Assembly (NCBI RefSeq): GCF_027580225.2
Contig: NC_073354.2
Location: forward strand, 8,966,001 to 9,030,000
DNA from: Misgurnus anguillicaudatus
Lineage: Eukaryota; Chordata; Actinopteri; Cypriniformes; Cobitidae
Length of the DNA: 64,000 bases
Direction of reading: 5' to 3'
The notes under the pieces were generated by a model. That model worked only from the letters and a program-made list of their open reading frames with translations. It did not search any database and had not been told where the DNA came from. A program made the translations under genes and the position numbers. Shown here one piece after another: positions 1 to 11,899 of the stretch (its first letter is position 1; every line of letters starts with the position of its first letter).

Positions 1-2178
1 GTTATGTCATCTTAATCAGTGTCTTGTTGACAAAAACATCATTTTGAAATTTGTCTGCAGCTCTTAGCAACTTTTTTGGTAACCCCTCAGCACTAACGAT
101 ATGAAAACAGCTAAAGTTAGCATAATTCTTGCCGTTGTTTTAAATAGGCTACACACTAATGATTGCTGGCTGCCAACAAAATAAATTCTTATCAAACATT
201 GTGGCCAAAATTTATTTTTGTTCATATCTTTAATATTGATTGAATACGGTCATGTCAAAGATTAAAATCATAATGAAATGAATGGCTAAAATCAGATTTT
301 CATTATCTCAGATGTTGAGACTTTAATAAGGTTTTAACAAACTGGGTAACATAAAAAAAATGTTTGTCATAATTGTGCTGCTTTTTCTCACATATTTAGA
401 CATTTGTATCCATTTATTAATGAACTATGGTTAGATGAGAGATGAAGTGTGAAGATACTGTCTATTATAAACAGATATAACAATATCCACTTCAAGCATA
501 TAGACAAAATAGTATTGAAATATTTGCCTGGAAACTTCATTTTTAGCAAGTGTTAAAACAAACCCCCTGCCTGTTACAAATAACCCCACCTATGGGGGTA
601 AGTTGTAACGTTTGCACTTCTGTCACGTTTGGTGTAATTGTCCAAGACTTGTAAGTACTAGAAACAAACTTCAAATGTTAATTCGTAGCAGAGATGTGTG
701 TGATGCTTGTACAAAAATATAATTAATCAAACTCAAATATTTTTTTCATGATTGAGCCAAAACCAAAAAACCAAAAAGGTTGTGCCCTGCTCTCCCCCTT
801 TTTTTCCTATTATGGAAGTGAATGGGGCTCATAAACAGTTTGGTTACAAACATTCCTCAAAATATCTTCCTTCGTGTTCATCAAAACAAAGACATTTATA
901 CAGGTTTGTAACAACATGAGAGTGAGAAAATGATTGAACGATGAATGATGAACTATCCCTTTAATTCCCATGGAAAGTTTACCGCCTTGAAAATTCCCCC
1001 AATTTTGCAACTCTAATAGAAGCATGCGAATTTCGGACACAACGATATTCTGGCATATACAGTATGCATAGGAAATATCAAAGATGGCAATGTATTGTCC
1101 AGTGTTTCTTTCTTGCAAAAAAAGTAATCAGATATTGTGATAACACCAAAGAATATCTGATATCGACTGAAAAACACAAAGACAAAACTCTTCATTGTAT
1201 TTTTATTAGTGTATCAGCTATAATGCAAAACAAACAGTATTATCATTCCTGGCAGCACCGATCCTATTGTGTTGATTGCATTAGTATTCTCTGCAAGTTC
1301 ATGTGTAGACACACTGAGTCAGTCACAACAGCAGATGTCAGGGGCTAAACCTGTGGCAGATCAACAGACCTCTACTAATCTGACCCTAAACAACCCATAC
1401 AAAATATTCAACACACCCTTCAAATCACAGCAGGGTCACAGGTCATCAGCATACGCCCCATCAGAGCACTGTCTGATCCAATGACATCATTACTACTGAA
1501 CTTCAACTCGTTAAAGTCTCATCAATAAAACAACCCGAACCCATCAGATCATCACTTAGACTCATCATGAACTTTAAATGATGATGTTATCATTTTAATC
1601 AAGTTTTCATGAATGAACAATTGTTGCCTTGTGAGGCTTACATAAACAGACCATGTTTTTATAAGGGATTCAAGGCTTTACTGTGATGAGCGGATGTGCG
1701 TGTCCGATTCCTCCAGCATTGTGATTTTATTTAATCTGATTAACCCAACAAGAAAACAAATCCAACCAGGGGGACAATAAACTCCACAGCACAATGGGAC
1801 CGAGCCTTAACCAATATATGTGTGAGAAGTGAACTAAACAGCTGGACACAAAAAACCCTCAGGAATCCACTGGAGAATGGGAGTTCCTCATCTGTAAACT
1901 TCATCGATGACTCAAAACTAATACAAAACAAACAGCTACTCAAGACTCTGTTGATGTTTTATACTGCCTTGATACTGACACATTTAAAATAGTTTAATGA
2001 AAATTGGATTAGATTTATCAGGAACATGACATGAGAACGTCATTACAATGAAAGACTACAAAGAGTTAAACTTTTCCTTCCCAACATCATACACACATTT
2101 CAACATTTGGAAAGGGTCAATTTTCAGACAAACACAAACATAGACAGGCACATACAGACACAGAGACCACGATCTTAC
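1..2178. other. epb41l2 intron, no coding exon seen
   Basis: This is the intron downstream (in the minus-strand sense) of the last epb41l2 exon visible here. I searched for the next FERM-domain exon, which in 4.1 proteins continues with a KHAKGQ-like stretch, and did not find it, so it should lie left of the window. About 450-803 is a dispersed repeat ending in a purine/pyrimidine-biased stretch (RC: GGGGGAGAGCAGGGCACAAC), related to 36522-36770. The remainder is AT-rich with no supported feature. Confidence 0.5.
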
Positions 2179-2331
2179 CTCCACGTCACAGGTGAACTGG
2201 CTGCCGTCCAGTAAGGTGACGTGACACACCACCATCTTCATCTTCTTGGTGAGTTTGGATGGAGTCTCCTGTGCGTTCACCTGCTGCTTGTGTTTCTCGT
2301 CCGGTTCTCCCTCCGTCTCTTCTCTAACAGG
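2179..2331 (-). CDS. epb41l2: epb41l2 coding exon 4 (end of head piece, start of FERM domain)
   Basis: This exon encodes residues 159-209 of the modelled protein 4.1G, a membrane-skeleton adaptor that links spectrin/actin to membrane proteins. On the minus strand it starts after a TTCACAG acceptor, reads PVREETEGEPDEKHKQQ..., and ends ..CHVTLLDGSQFTCDVE before a GTAAGA donor. The last 20 residues match the opening beta-strand of the 4.1-family FERM lobe (human EPB41L2 has KVTLLDGTEYSCDLE there). Length is 153 nt, 51 codons, phase 0 at both ends. No stop occurs in frame. The rest of the FERM domain, the FERM-adjacent region, the spectrin-actin binding domain and the C-terminal domain are outside the window. 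Its first 16 nt are duplicated at the end of the preceding exon (see findings). The family call is firm. The 4.1G assignment rests on the N-terminus and on the akap7 neighbour. Confidence 0.9.
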
Positions 2332-2336
2332 CTGTG
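2316..2336. repeat. 21-bp direct repeat, copy at intron 3' end/exon 4
   Basis: Twenty-one bases spanning the acceptor of epb41l2 exon 4 are identical to 7560-7580, which spans the donor end of exon 3. On the minus strand the copy contains CACAG followed by CCTGTTAGAGAAGAGA. Flanking bases on both sides differ. The copies thus bracket the whole 5.2-kb intron. Confidence 0.95.
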
Positions 2337-2805
2337 AACACACGAACAAACACACACTCATGTGATGAAGGCTCACTGATGTATGATGTCAGTGGGTGGA
2401 TGTGAATATTTTCTGGCTGAAGTATTGAGCGAGAGGAAGGGTTTAGTTTAGCAGTGAGACGGGCCAATACGTCTAAAGCTCGACTTATTCGACTGATTAT
2501 GTAATTACAGCGGGGACAATTACTATTGAACACGTCACATGCAAATACATCGAACCACAAAATGTCCATAAATTAAATTACATGTAATGACACAGGCAAA
2601 AGTATTGGACTCCCAAAAGAAAATGAGGTGCAAAAAGGCATGGAAAGCATAAAAATTCAGCTCTCACTGAATTCAAGCAGTAGACACATTAAATTTTTAG
2701 TGTCTACTCTCTCTAACGAAACTATGGTTTTATAATAAGAAAAAAATCAAAACGACTGTGGAAGACGGTGCAGTGGTGGGCAAGTGATCTAATCGGTGAG
2801 AGGCT

Positions 2806-2900
2806 AAAGCAGGGGTGTCTAACTCAAGGCCCGCGGGCCAAATCCGGCCCGCCCCCTCATTTTATCTGGCCCATGAGAGCTTACAAATTATTTTGTTGTA
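2806..2900. mobile_element. hAT-type terminal fragment (CAGGGGTGTCTAACTCAAGGC)
   Basis: A stretch beginning AGGGGTGTCTAACTCAAGG and containing GGCCCGCGGGCC resembles the end of widespread vertebrate hAT/Charlie-like elements. Only one end is recognisable, so I treat it as a relic. Confidence 0.4.
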
Positions 2901-2939
2901 TTATGCGTTTTTTTCAGGTTATTTCCTGCATTGTTTTTT

Positions 2940-3642
2940 AAGGGTTCCCACACCTTAGTTAACTTCAAATTCAAGGACATTTCAAGGTCCAATACCCTCA
3001 AATTCAAGGACTAAATGTGGGGACACATTTCAAGTGAGAGAATGTTACATCATGTTACCTTTTAAGATAGATTGTTACAGTTTCCTTTCTAGGGAACTCA
3101 CGCTGCGTCACTGCGGTGACACTTTGGGGATGCCTCCAGTGGTAAGTGTGTCTGAATGTGTATATCAAATTCAACCAATGGTGGCGCTTAACATCAAAAA
3201 AAAGGGTGATGTGAAAGCCAGGAAGTATATCGCTATCTGAAATATTGCCAAAGGCGGAGTTACAGAGACACAGGAAGTATGGCAAGGGAGACGCAGTGCC
3301 TCGTTCCCTTCTCAGGGAACAACAGTTACATACGTAACCAGAGACGTTTTCATGTGTCAAACACAACTATGCCACAAAGCATTTTGGTATGAATCAACAT
3401 TCGCATACAGAAGATATAAGCATTTAAAGCGAACAATTGTGTGCTTAAAAAGTCTAGAATTTGTATGGTATTATTTTACACCACATAGGGAATAATATGG
3501 AATTTTTCCCATAAAATAGATTCAAGCACTTTCAATGACCTGTATTCTATGTATGGATATTTTCAAAAACTTCCTAGGGCCTTGATTTTTTTCCCCCAGA
3601 TTCACAAACTTTCAAGGATTTCAAGGACCCGTGGGAACCAAA
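2940..3642. mobile_element. GGTTCCCAC-type inverted-repeat element with internal insertion
   Basis: The left end reads GGGTTCCCACACC followed by TTCAAATTCAAGGAC motifs. The right end reads AAGGATTTCAAGGACCC then GTGGGAACC, the reverse complement. At about 3085-3350 a second repeat interrupts it; that piece has the GGGAACTCACGCTGCGTCAC start and the TTACATACGTAACCAGAGACG end that I recognise as a common cyprinid dispersed repeat. I could not identify clean target duplications. Confidence 0.55.
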
Positions 3643-3753
3643 GTCTATTTTAATAATTTATTGTAATTAGGAGTGATAATGTTGTTGATTGCAGGTGAGA
3701 GAACGAGCAGAGATCCCCGCCCCGCACGCGTGCACTCTCCAAACTAAGCACAG

Positions 3754-3984
3754 TGGCCGTTTCTCAATCTGAAGGCTGCAGCCTCCGGAGGTCGCATTTC
3801 TAGGCTGCATACGTCATCAAGTCGTATAAAGTTGACTATTATTTTTAGTTGATAGTAAATTAGTGTAACATGCTTACTTGGTGAATGCAATGTCCAGTTA
3901 ACTTAAATAATCCAGGCTTGATGACGCATGCAGTCTGCATATGCGACCTAAGCAGGCTGCAGCCTTTGGATTGAGAAACGGCCA
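3754..3984. mobile_element. Palindromic MITE (TGGCCGTTTCTCAAT ends)
   Basis: The left end reads TGGCCGTTTCTCAATCTGAAG and then GGCTGCAGCC. The right end is the near-exact reverse complement (GGCTGCAGCC, TTTGGATTGAGAAACGGCCA). Internal CGCATTTC/ATGCGACC motifs also pair, so the whole unit can fold back. There is no coding capacity. Confidence 0.7.
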
Positions 3985-4622
3985 GTATCTACTCTTGCTC
4001 TCTCCCTCTTTCTCGCGCTCACACGCGTATTCATCAACACAGATACGCAATGTTAAAAGGTCGGAAGATCAAACCCTATCCAGAGAGGAAATGTTTTCCG
4101 TCTCATTTACACAAGTGTTTTGCGATGTCCAGATTGGATTAGTACTACACAACTTGTCTATTTTCGCCAAAAACACGAACTAATTACTCATCTGAACTGA
4201 TTAATTAGTTTAATAATTTGATTGAAACTACTGATCTGTGCAACACTGAACTCGTGAGACGTCTGTCCATCAGTCACTCAAAACCTGGTAAAAACACATC
4301 TTTTTTTGCAAAGAGGGCAAGAACTGATGACAGCGAGAATGACAGGTTTCTGTGTCTGATAAATGCATGGCCTGTATATAATGTGAAGGAGGTTGTAAAA
4401 CTTCTCTGAAAATGCCTCTCATTTTATTACCTGTACAATGAAGGATAAGAGAGAAATCAGAGAGTGTGCTCACATACAACATGTGTTTTTGTTACCAAGC
4501 ATTAAACTTTTGCGAAAATCATAAAAAATGTTGGTGCTGGCTGGCAACTTGTAAAAAAAAACGCTGGCAGGGAAAGAGTTGAACATAACCTTCTCTGCTC
4601 TGTAACAAAACCTACTGAGCAA

Positions 4623-5628
4623 TAGGGTTGTGTCGATAGACGATGGTATCGTGTATCGACGATCTTCAGACATATTGCAAATGGCAGGCTTTCATGGCGA
4701 TAGTCATGACGATAGTTGGCGAATGGTTATTATTATTATTATCCTCATAGTTTTACATTAACACCCACAATGCATGCTTTTCCTCACATGAGGGTTTGTG
4801 GGCTTCACCTTACGCGGAGAGCTTGTAAAGAGAGAATTCCTTCTTGCACGTACCTGCACTTAATGCCGCGTCTTGGTCTCATTCTACCACTAAATCCAGC
4901 GCGCCGCGTCATGAGCAGCTGCGCTTCTCTCTGCCTCACGTGCACGCGCTCTCGCGTCTGTCCGCAGTCTAAACATAAACTAAAGTAGTAATCCTTATGT
5001 ATTTGTTCAGTTTAATGCGTTTCATGCGAGCTGAGGCAAACTTAAAATATGACCCACTGCATAGCGCCTCTTTCTCACTCTCGCGTACGTGCAGAGACCT
5101 GCGCTCTGTCCGAAGTCAGATCACTAGGTATTAATCCTGTTTATGATATGCATTTCAATGAGTTGTAGCAACACGTCCCTCGTGTTTAATATATGATTGT
5201 GTTTAAAATATGATCGCGTTCCGCTGGACTGATGCGTTTAAAAAGGCACCTCATGAGAGCACCACTGCTTGACACGTGTAGTCTTCTGCAACAGCACTAA
5301 ACAAAAATGCATTTAATTGTTTGTATGTGCGCGCACGTGTGTGTTGGTGCGCAGATGCATGTTTTTACAGTTATTAAGTAATCATCATGATAGGGTTTTA
5401 ATGACGCGCTCGCATTAATGGCATCAGTTTTAAGAAGGTTGCGGTCATGACGGTGTTGCTCTTGTTTTTTTTGTCCACCCATCAAGTGACTTGTTATAAT
5501 GAGTAAAAAATTAACAAATTTAAAAAAATTTGTAAACTACTGCCCCGCCCCCCGATAATATCGTGTATCGCCGATCTCACAGGCTGACGATAGGACGATC
5601 TGAAAATAGGGCATATCGCCCAACACTA
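4623..5628. mobile_element. Non-autonomous hAT element, TSD CTGAGCAA
   Basis: The ends are TAGGGTTGTGTCGATA and, reverse complemented, TAGTGTTGGGCGATA. An exact 8-bp duplication CTGAGCAA lies at 4615-4622 and 5629-5636. The 8-bp duplication and the TAG..CTA termini are typical of the hAT superfamily. The 1.0-kb interior has no transposase frame. Related inverted pieces are at 18443-18932 and 29324-29450. Confidence 0.85.
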
Positions 5629-5768
5629 CTGAGCAACCTACATAGACAACAGGGGACTTGGGTTTAAGGCAGCATAGCATGAATTATTTGTTTTGAAGTC
5701 AATCTTAATATTTAAATCCAAAACAGTTAATAATTAAAACATTGTCTATAATAAATATGACCTACATG

Positions 5769-7425
5769 TAGGGCTGTGACGGTTAGGATTTTTTTCTCAC
5801 CGCGGTGAAGCATCAAAAAATCACGCGGTTATGCGGTTAACCGCACAACAGTAACCCCCCAAAGCCCAAGCGACCCCAAACCAGACCCCCCCCCGCACCC
5901 CCCGGCAAAGCATCGGGGAACAGTATTCTTATTTATTATTAAAAACATGAAATAATATGTATTTCCATAGCTTTTTATATACATGTTTTGAACGTAATAG
6001 GAATTATATAATTTTTTGTCATTGTTTATAACCCATTTTGTACAATACATATCATAAAATAGCAACTAGAAAAAAAACTAGACGGAACATGTCGAGCTTA
6101 ACATTGTTTCTTGTAAGCAAAACCTTGATTCCAATTTCTTTAGACATTTTTAAAGTATTTTTCGGGTAACACTCCGTGCATATAACGCATTCCTCCAAAC
6201 GCAACTGTTTGAACGTTAAATAATTTATTGCACAATAAAATGGGTTACAACCAATGACAAAAACTGTTCCATAATTCATATTAAACTCAAAAGATATCGA
6301 AAATAAATACTATTTCATGTTACTATAGTTAATATGTTTCATTAGAATTTTTCAAAGCAGATACGAAACGAAATAGCCTATTGCATCATCCCGTAAATAA
6401 CTGCGCAAAACTTATAGATACTCCAATCAATGCTTTAAATTTCTGCTGCCCATTTACATAATCAAGAACATAATAAGAGTTTTTTTATCCTGAGCTGGAG
6501 AAATTAGTTTAAACCATTAGCGAGTCACGCTGTCAGTATGTTAGCGCTCACCTGCCTGACTGCAGTGCTGTCCCTTTGGTACTTCGCTCATCTCGCAAAA
6601 GTCTTGGAGATTTCCAACTGTCGTTGCTGGGCTGAAGTTTTATGCTTTACTAAAGGTATGTTTGGTGCTCCCAAGTCCGACAAACGCCACATAATAGTTA
6701 ATCATCAAAAGATGTGATTTTAGATAGTGGCATTTCCTCGCTACGATAGTCAGACATATAGGTCTACAGCCGATCGCGCTAGCCTTCATAACTATAGTTG
6801 GCATGTTTGCCCATTATAGTTTTAAATAATTATGCTATTCTTATCATTACCAACGCGCATTTCATTCTGCCCGGACACCTTCTTGCACCTGAATAATGTA
6901 ATGCGCGTGGCTGTGAGATGCACTTGAGATTTAGTTATTCGCGCAGTGAGTGAGTTGGTACGGTTCCATGGCATGCAATAAATATCAGAGCACCTGGGCA
7001 TGACGCGCTTAAATTAATGGCTTCATGTTTAAGAAGGTTGCAGCTGTGACAGTAGGCTATGTGTGTGTATTTCATTGAACATTTTCTGTAGACACCAAGT
7101 ACTGAAACTAAGTGATTAAATAACAATAATCAGACACGCGCACATAATAAACCCCTATATATGTTTAATCCCTCCCCCTTGCGCGGAAAGCTGTTTTTTT
7201 CTCTAGAAGCCCTGAACACAGGATGGAAGACAGTAAATTATGATTAACAATGACTTTTGTGTATAGTTCATATCATACAGAATATGACTTCTGTAACTTT
7301 CACCAGCAAAATAAATAAATAATGAAAATATAAAAAAGTGCGGTGATGACGATGATGACCTCAGCACCGCGGTAGTCATCTCATTACTGCAGTGATGCGG
7401 TGACGCGGTTATCGTCACAGCCCTA
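5769..7425. mobile_element. Non-autonomous hAT element, TSD CCTACATG
   Basis: The ends are TAGGGCTGTGACGGTTA and, reverse complemented, TAGGGCTGTGACGATAA. The exact 8-bp duplication CCTACATG is at 5761-5768 and 7426-7433. Length is 1657 bp with no long reading frame, so it must have been mobilised in trans. The CACCGCGGTG motif near the left end and GCACCGCGGT near the right end extend the pairing. It sits entirely within the epb41l2 exon 3-4 intron. Confidence 0.88.
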
Positions 7426-7559
7426 CCTACATGGAAACACGGAGGCAGAATGTGTCTGTGCTCTCTCTGCTTGATCTTTTGTCTTAATTAGGAAGAACTA
7501 GTTGTTTTTCTGAGAAAAACGATTAGTCAGTCACATGATGATACTGTGAGACATCATGT

Positions 7560-7580
7560 TCTCTTCTCTAACAGGCTGTG
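7560..7580. repeat. 21-bp direct repeat, copy at exon 3 end/intron 5' end
   Basis: Identical to 2316-2336. The proposed exon 3 donor GT (minus strand) lies inside this copy, and the AG of the following acceptor lies inside the other copy. Confidence 0.95.
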
Positions 7581-7914
7581 TGTCTGCACTGCCGACAGAC
7601 TTCTGCTCCTCACGATCTTTCTCCTCCACCTGCACCTCCTCTGGCTTGCTCTTTTCTCCCGTCACCTCCTTCACCTCCGCCGGCTGGTCTTCGCTCGTCT
7701 CTTTAATCCCTTTCTCCTCCTGTTCCTCGTCTTTCACGTTCGCTGCAGCACTCTCACTTTCTTTCTCCTGACTCTGTGATTTCTGTCGTTTAAGCCATGG
7801 AGGCAGAAAGCGAGAGATGCCCTTCTCTTTCTTCTGCTCACCGGCTGGAGTCGGGCTCCTGGGTTCAGGAGATTCTTCCTGTTCGGTCGGGGCCTCTGCG
7901 CTTTGGCTCCCCTG
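7573..7914 (-). CDS. epb41l2: epb41l2 coding exon 3 (head piece)
   Basis: This exon encodes residues 45-158 of protein 4.1G, the low-complexity N-terminal head piece. It is rich in Glu, Lys, Ser, Pro and Gln and contains GISRFLPPWLKRQKS (residues 76-90), nearly identical to human EPB41L2 GISRFIPPWLKKQKS. That conserved motif is the strongest evidence for the paralogue. The start follows a GACCAG acceptor; a CAGCAG tandem acceptor could drop one Gln. I end it at CCT before GTTAGA, a weak donor, because that keeps phase 0 (342 nt, 114 codons) and joins in frame to exon 4 (..SADTQP then PVREE). A few codons at this 3' boundary are uncertain. In the human gene I recall the corresponding region being one large exon, so the splitting here may be lineage-specific. 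Confidence 0.88.
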
Positions 7915-8225
7915 CTGGTCAGGAGGTCACATTAGAAAATATATAGAAACATTCACATGCATCAGTATGATGGTAAAGACTGCATACTACTACACTACTG
8001 TATAGACCACTTCTCAAATACAGCATGAATATGTAATGATAAGTGTGAATTGTACTGTTTTAGTGTTGTCACATGACCTCATTATGTTGTTTTGCATTTT
8101 ATTGCACACAGAAGTATGTAGTATGGAAGCATGATAAAATTAGTTGCAGGTCAGCCTGTGTTAATAAACATGCAACATCCGTGCCATCTCATCATGTCCG
8201 AAGCAATCTTTTGTTTTATTTCTAC

Positions 8226-8357
8226 CTGATGTTCCTCGGCGTTTGCCGGGGCGGCGCCGTCAGATGTTTTATCAGGCTGGTCCGTTTGCTGCTGAACTTC
8301 TTGAACCTTCTCTGGTTCCTTCTTCACGTCAGTCTCTGTTCCGACCTCTGTCGTCAT
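8226..8357 (-). CDS. epb41l2: epb41l2 coding exon 2 with start codon
   Basis: This holds the translation start and residues 1-44 of protein 4.1G. The peptide begins MTTEVGTETDVKKE; human EPB41L2 begins MTTEVG, so the start is well supported. The exon itself begins at 8371 after a long pyrimidine tract and a CTCTCAG acceptor, leaving 14 nt of 5' untranslated sequence before the ATG. It ends ..NAEEHQ before a CAG/GTAGAA donor at phase 0 (132 coding nt), compatible with exon 3. Composition is acidic/Gln-rich, as expected for the disordered head. Antisense reading frames here are shadows. Confidence 0.9.
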
Positions 8358-8371
8358 TACGCCCGGTCACA
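8358..8371 (-). other. epb41l2: epb41l2 5' UTR portion of exon 2
   Basis: Fourteen untranslated bases sit between the acceptor AG and the initiator ATG on the minus strand. Their shortness implies that a separate upstream exon provides the transcription start. Confidence 0.75.
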
Positions 8372-8464
8372 CTGAGAGACGCAGAAGAAGAAGAAGATTA
8401 AAAAAGTGCACTACAACCAATGCTCTTCAGCAGAAACAAAAAAAAGACGCATCAACGTATCTTG

Positions 8465-8965
8465 AGCCCTTTTCATACAGACATTCCGAAAAATACACGG
8501 AAAATGAACCCTGGATTTTTCCGGGATTGTTTGATTTTTTGTTCATTCACACTGCCAATGATTTGCCGGAATCTGCATGGTCCCGGAAAGACACGTGACC
8601 TGATTAAAGTCCTGCACTATCTTCTACGCAGCGGCCGAAGTTTGCAGATTATTTATTATTTCGCTCTCCAGAAACCACTCGCGTGCATTTTTTGTTTATT
8701 ATAAGACTATAAAGGAGCGCATGAATCCTAAATGTCGTCCTGAATGTAGATCTGCATGTAAATCTCTCGTTTTAAAGAGCTGAACCATAACATTTGTTGC
8801 TAGGACACGCCCATTACGGCACAGTTTTTCCGTGTATCTTACTAGGTCCTCTTTCCGGCAGCGATCCCAGACGATTTGCGAGATGTGTTTGCGTTCACGC
8901 AGAAGCTTGTCTGGCAATTTTAGGGGTATTTAATTGGACCAAAAGTCTGTGTGAATGGGGTTTAA
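8465..8965. mobile_element. Fold-back MITE with CCATTCACACAGAC-type ends
   Basis: The left end CCCTTTTCATACAGACATTCCG and the right end CTGTGTGAATGGGGTTTAAG are imperfect inverted repeats. Internal AAAGACACG/TTTCCGG and CCGGAA motifs also recur in both orientations. No target duplication is clear and there is no coding capacity. Confidence 0.45.
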
Positions 8966-9599
8966 GAGTCAAAGCATCAAACCCTTCTTTCATCTTCTCA
9001 AATCAAAAGAAAAGAGCTCCAGTGGCTTTTATTTACATCAATGACCCCCATCAAAACCCCACCATGTGCAAACACACAGCATTCAATCGGTGAGGTGTGT
9101 CACATGAGAACATCTGTCTGTCTGAGCTCCACATTCACACAATAATAACCTGAAAATACACAATAATCAATGCAAACATGCTTCAATGTGAAGGAGGAAC
9201 ACTGTGGCGTGCGTGCACCACTCTCACTCACAGAGAGACACGAAACGTTTGGGCCCTCAATGGGTCACGTTTCTCATTAAGCTGTCCTTTGTCCTGAATA
9301 TATAGTCATATAACTAAAGAACATTGTCAGGCTCGCTGAGTTTTATTACATCATACACATTCCCAGCGATTCCTAAAGAGGGGATTTAAACTGGTTTTGT
9401 GGGATTATTATATTACCTGTACACATCCCCCAAACATTAACACAAGAACAGGACTGGATGGTAGAGCTGGGCAAAAAAAAATCTAATTTCACAAAGAAGC
9501 AAGGAAAAAATCATAATCGTGGAAAATCGCCTCCGATAATGCATGCAATTTTGTCTATCTTCTCGATGAAATACAGCTCTGTGTAGTAAATGCCACTCC

Positions 9600-9790
9600 A
9601 TCTGAAAGCAGGTTTCAAGTTTCAAACACTTTATTTATCCCCAAGGGGGCAACTCACAAAGCCACATACAGTTACGCAAACAATATAAACTACATAAAAA
9701 CATCATACATTAATAAATGACACAATATACACAGAATACCTATGAATCATAGTCCACTACGACTGGATACCTAAAAATAATAAGAAGTCC
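9600..9790 (-). mobile_element. L2-like LINE/SINE 3' tail fragment
   Basis: Read on the minus strand, this contains CCCCCTTGGGGATAAATAAAG, the 3' tail typical of fish L2-clade LINEs and the SINEs that borrow it. It is truncated and carries no reverse-transcriptase frame. Confidence 0.5.
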
Positions 9791-9794
9791 ATAA

Positions 9795-10240
9795 TAGTGC
9801 TGTAACGATTTATCGCGCAAATGCGCGTTTTCTCAATTAATGAATTTGAATGAATTACGGTGAAATGCCGCCATATCCAAAAGCCAGAGGGCGCTCTCGT
9901 GCAGAAACTCCAATTGTGCCACAGAAGAAGTAGCATTACGGACGCTATTCCAGGAAATGTCTAGAAGGATATTTATATTGCCGCTCTTCAGATTGTTTCA
10001 GGTATTTTCATGATAATAAAGAATATTTTGAAAGATTTTATTTAAGTATTGCTTATCTAAATGCATGTTATAAACGCCTCCGACTCATAATGATTTTAGA
10101 TTGATAAGGACTTCTTCTGACCAAAACGCCATACTACACGCACAAGCTGCGCATGAAACACAGAATCGCAACCTTGCGATGCAGAATCGATTTTAGACAG
10201 GTCTTTTTAATGGGACATGCGATTTATCGTTACAGCCCTA
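9795..10240. mobile_element. Short hAT MITE, near-perfect TSD GTCCATA(A/C)
   Basis: The ends are TAGTGCTGTAACGATTTATCGC and, reverse complemented, TAGGGCTGTAACGATAAATCGC, with GTCCATAA at 9787-9794 and GTCCATAC at 10241-10248. The interior has no reading frame of note. It lies inside a larger degenerate region whose outer ends (around 9460 and 10340) also look inverted. Confidence 0.75.
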
Positions 10241-11899
10241 GTCCATACCATATATAAGAAGAATAAATTAATAACCGACTACTAATCATCGAACCGGCCT
10301 TACTGATGAGATCGCATGAGAATCGCAGTTAATTTTTTTGCCCGCAGAAGAAGAAGATGGGCTTGTCAGAGTTCACCTGTCCTGATAACATTTTCATCAT
10401 ATAAGTAAAACACTCAGATACATTCAAAGTCAAACACACCAATGGTTTCTATGGCAGTTAAAGCAAAAAGCGATGATAACCACAGACACCATTGACTAGC
10501 GACCTCATAAACAGGGATGTAATGCTTTTGAAAATGGCAAATTCTCTTAATTCAAACATTGTTGAAAATGAAAACATCTGAGTTTGCATGTGAACAAAAT
10601 ATATATTTAATGCAAAACCTTTTAAAGTGATCCAAGTATTTAGTTATTGCCAGCTCAGTCTCAGATGTCATGTTAGCTAAACGTCTGATGAATAAGAGTT
10701 TCAAAGTCATCGTCATCATCTGAAGCTTAGTCTAGTATGTAATGCTTTACACTACAAATGTTTACTAGAATATAAACATGTTGAACAGATTTATTTTTTC
10801 AATGCATTCTACCAGAGGACAGCTTACAGACAGCTTCTCCATGTTTGGAAACCCTCTATATATCTAGACACATACAAACAGTGAAAGCACATGTTAAAGC
10901 AGGAATGCTGGAAGAGCACACAGCTGCAACACACAACACAACACAGAGAGAGTGACAGGAGGTTGAGACATGGCCAGGGGAAAACCACTGCTAAAAACAC
11001 ACACACAGAGAGACAGAGAGAGAGAATGAGAAAGACAGAGAAAGAGAGAGAGAGGGAGACACTGACATCATCTAAAGTGTTAGGTTCCTCATTAATCAAA
11101 CATTAAATATAAATAATATTTTCATTATGTATGGGCTGACAACCTGGCCTAATTGATTGCGTAATTTCCGCAATGTGGAAAACGGGGACAGAATCATGGA
11201 ATCCAAGCATAAAAATGGAATTTACTGAACAACGCAAATTTTGGATTTAGTCAAATTTAAAACCCATTTAACTGAGTATAATAAAATGAGTATAGTCTTA
11301 TGAGTAAAAGAAAGCAAATTTGGTTGCTTGTCAGTAGCATTGTTGTAGTGACAGTCAAAATACATCTGCCTACATGTAATTTTAAATAAAACTTTCAATA
11401 AATTGTTTTCAATTGTATCCATTTGTTTTTTTAGATGATAAGATAAGCTTTTTGATTACTGAAATTTAATTTAATCATTAAAACCAGAAGCCAGAAAAAT
11501 TTAAACGTAAAACACAGAATTTGAGAAAAAATAAAATGGAATTTGGAAAGAATAAAACAGATTTCATAGGGCCCTACTTGTGTTGTGTGTGTGCGTTTAC
11601 ATTAATCCTCAAAGTGCAACGCTTGCAGATGACGATCAACACAAGCTGTCAAAACTAATCTCATTCCATGAGACACACAACACTAAGTTAGAATCACACT
11701 CAGTTACAATCAAGTCTCTTATTTCACTACATTGTGGCTACACTTGGTGATTTTAAAGGGCCTTTTTTGTGCTTTTGTATTTATAAAAATACCTTTTATT
11801 TAACAAAATTGTTTTTTGGACTTAAAGTAGTACAACATAAAATAGTTATATATCAGTTCATACAGTGCTAGTAGTATATACAGCTGTATATACATATAC

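Larger units (their letters stand above)
2332..7572 (-). other. epb41l2 intron between coding exons 3 and 4
   Basis: The proposed intron runs from a weak donor (CCT then GTTAGA) to a TTCACAG acceptor on the minus strand. Apart from the repeats listed separately (3.0-4.0 kb elements, two hAT elements at 4623-5628 and 5769-7425), I see no coding exon in it. Short reading frames inside are repeat-derived. Confidence 0.7.

Noticed and set aside
1013..1348. Overlapping small frames at 0.8-1.5 kb as the next epb41l2 exon
   Set aside because: None encodes the expected FERM continuation or has matching splice phase.
7546..7779. Plus-strand Leu/Phe- and Ser-rich frames over 7.5-8.4 kb
   Set aside because: Antisense shadows of the Glu/Lys/Gln-rich epb41l2 exons.
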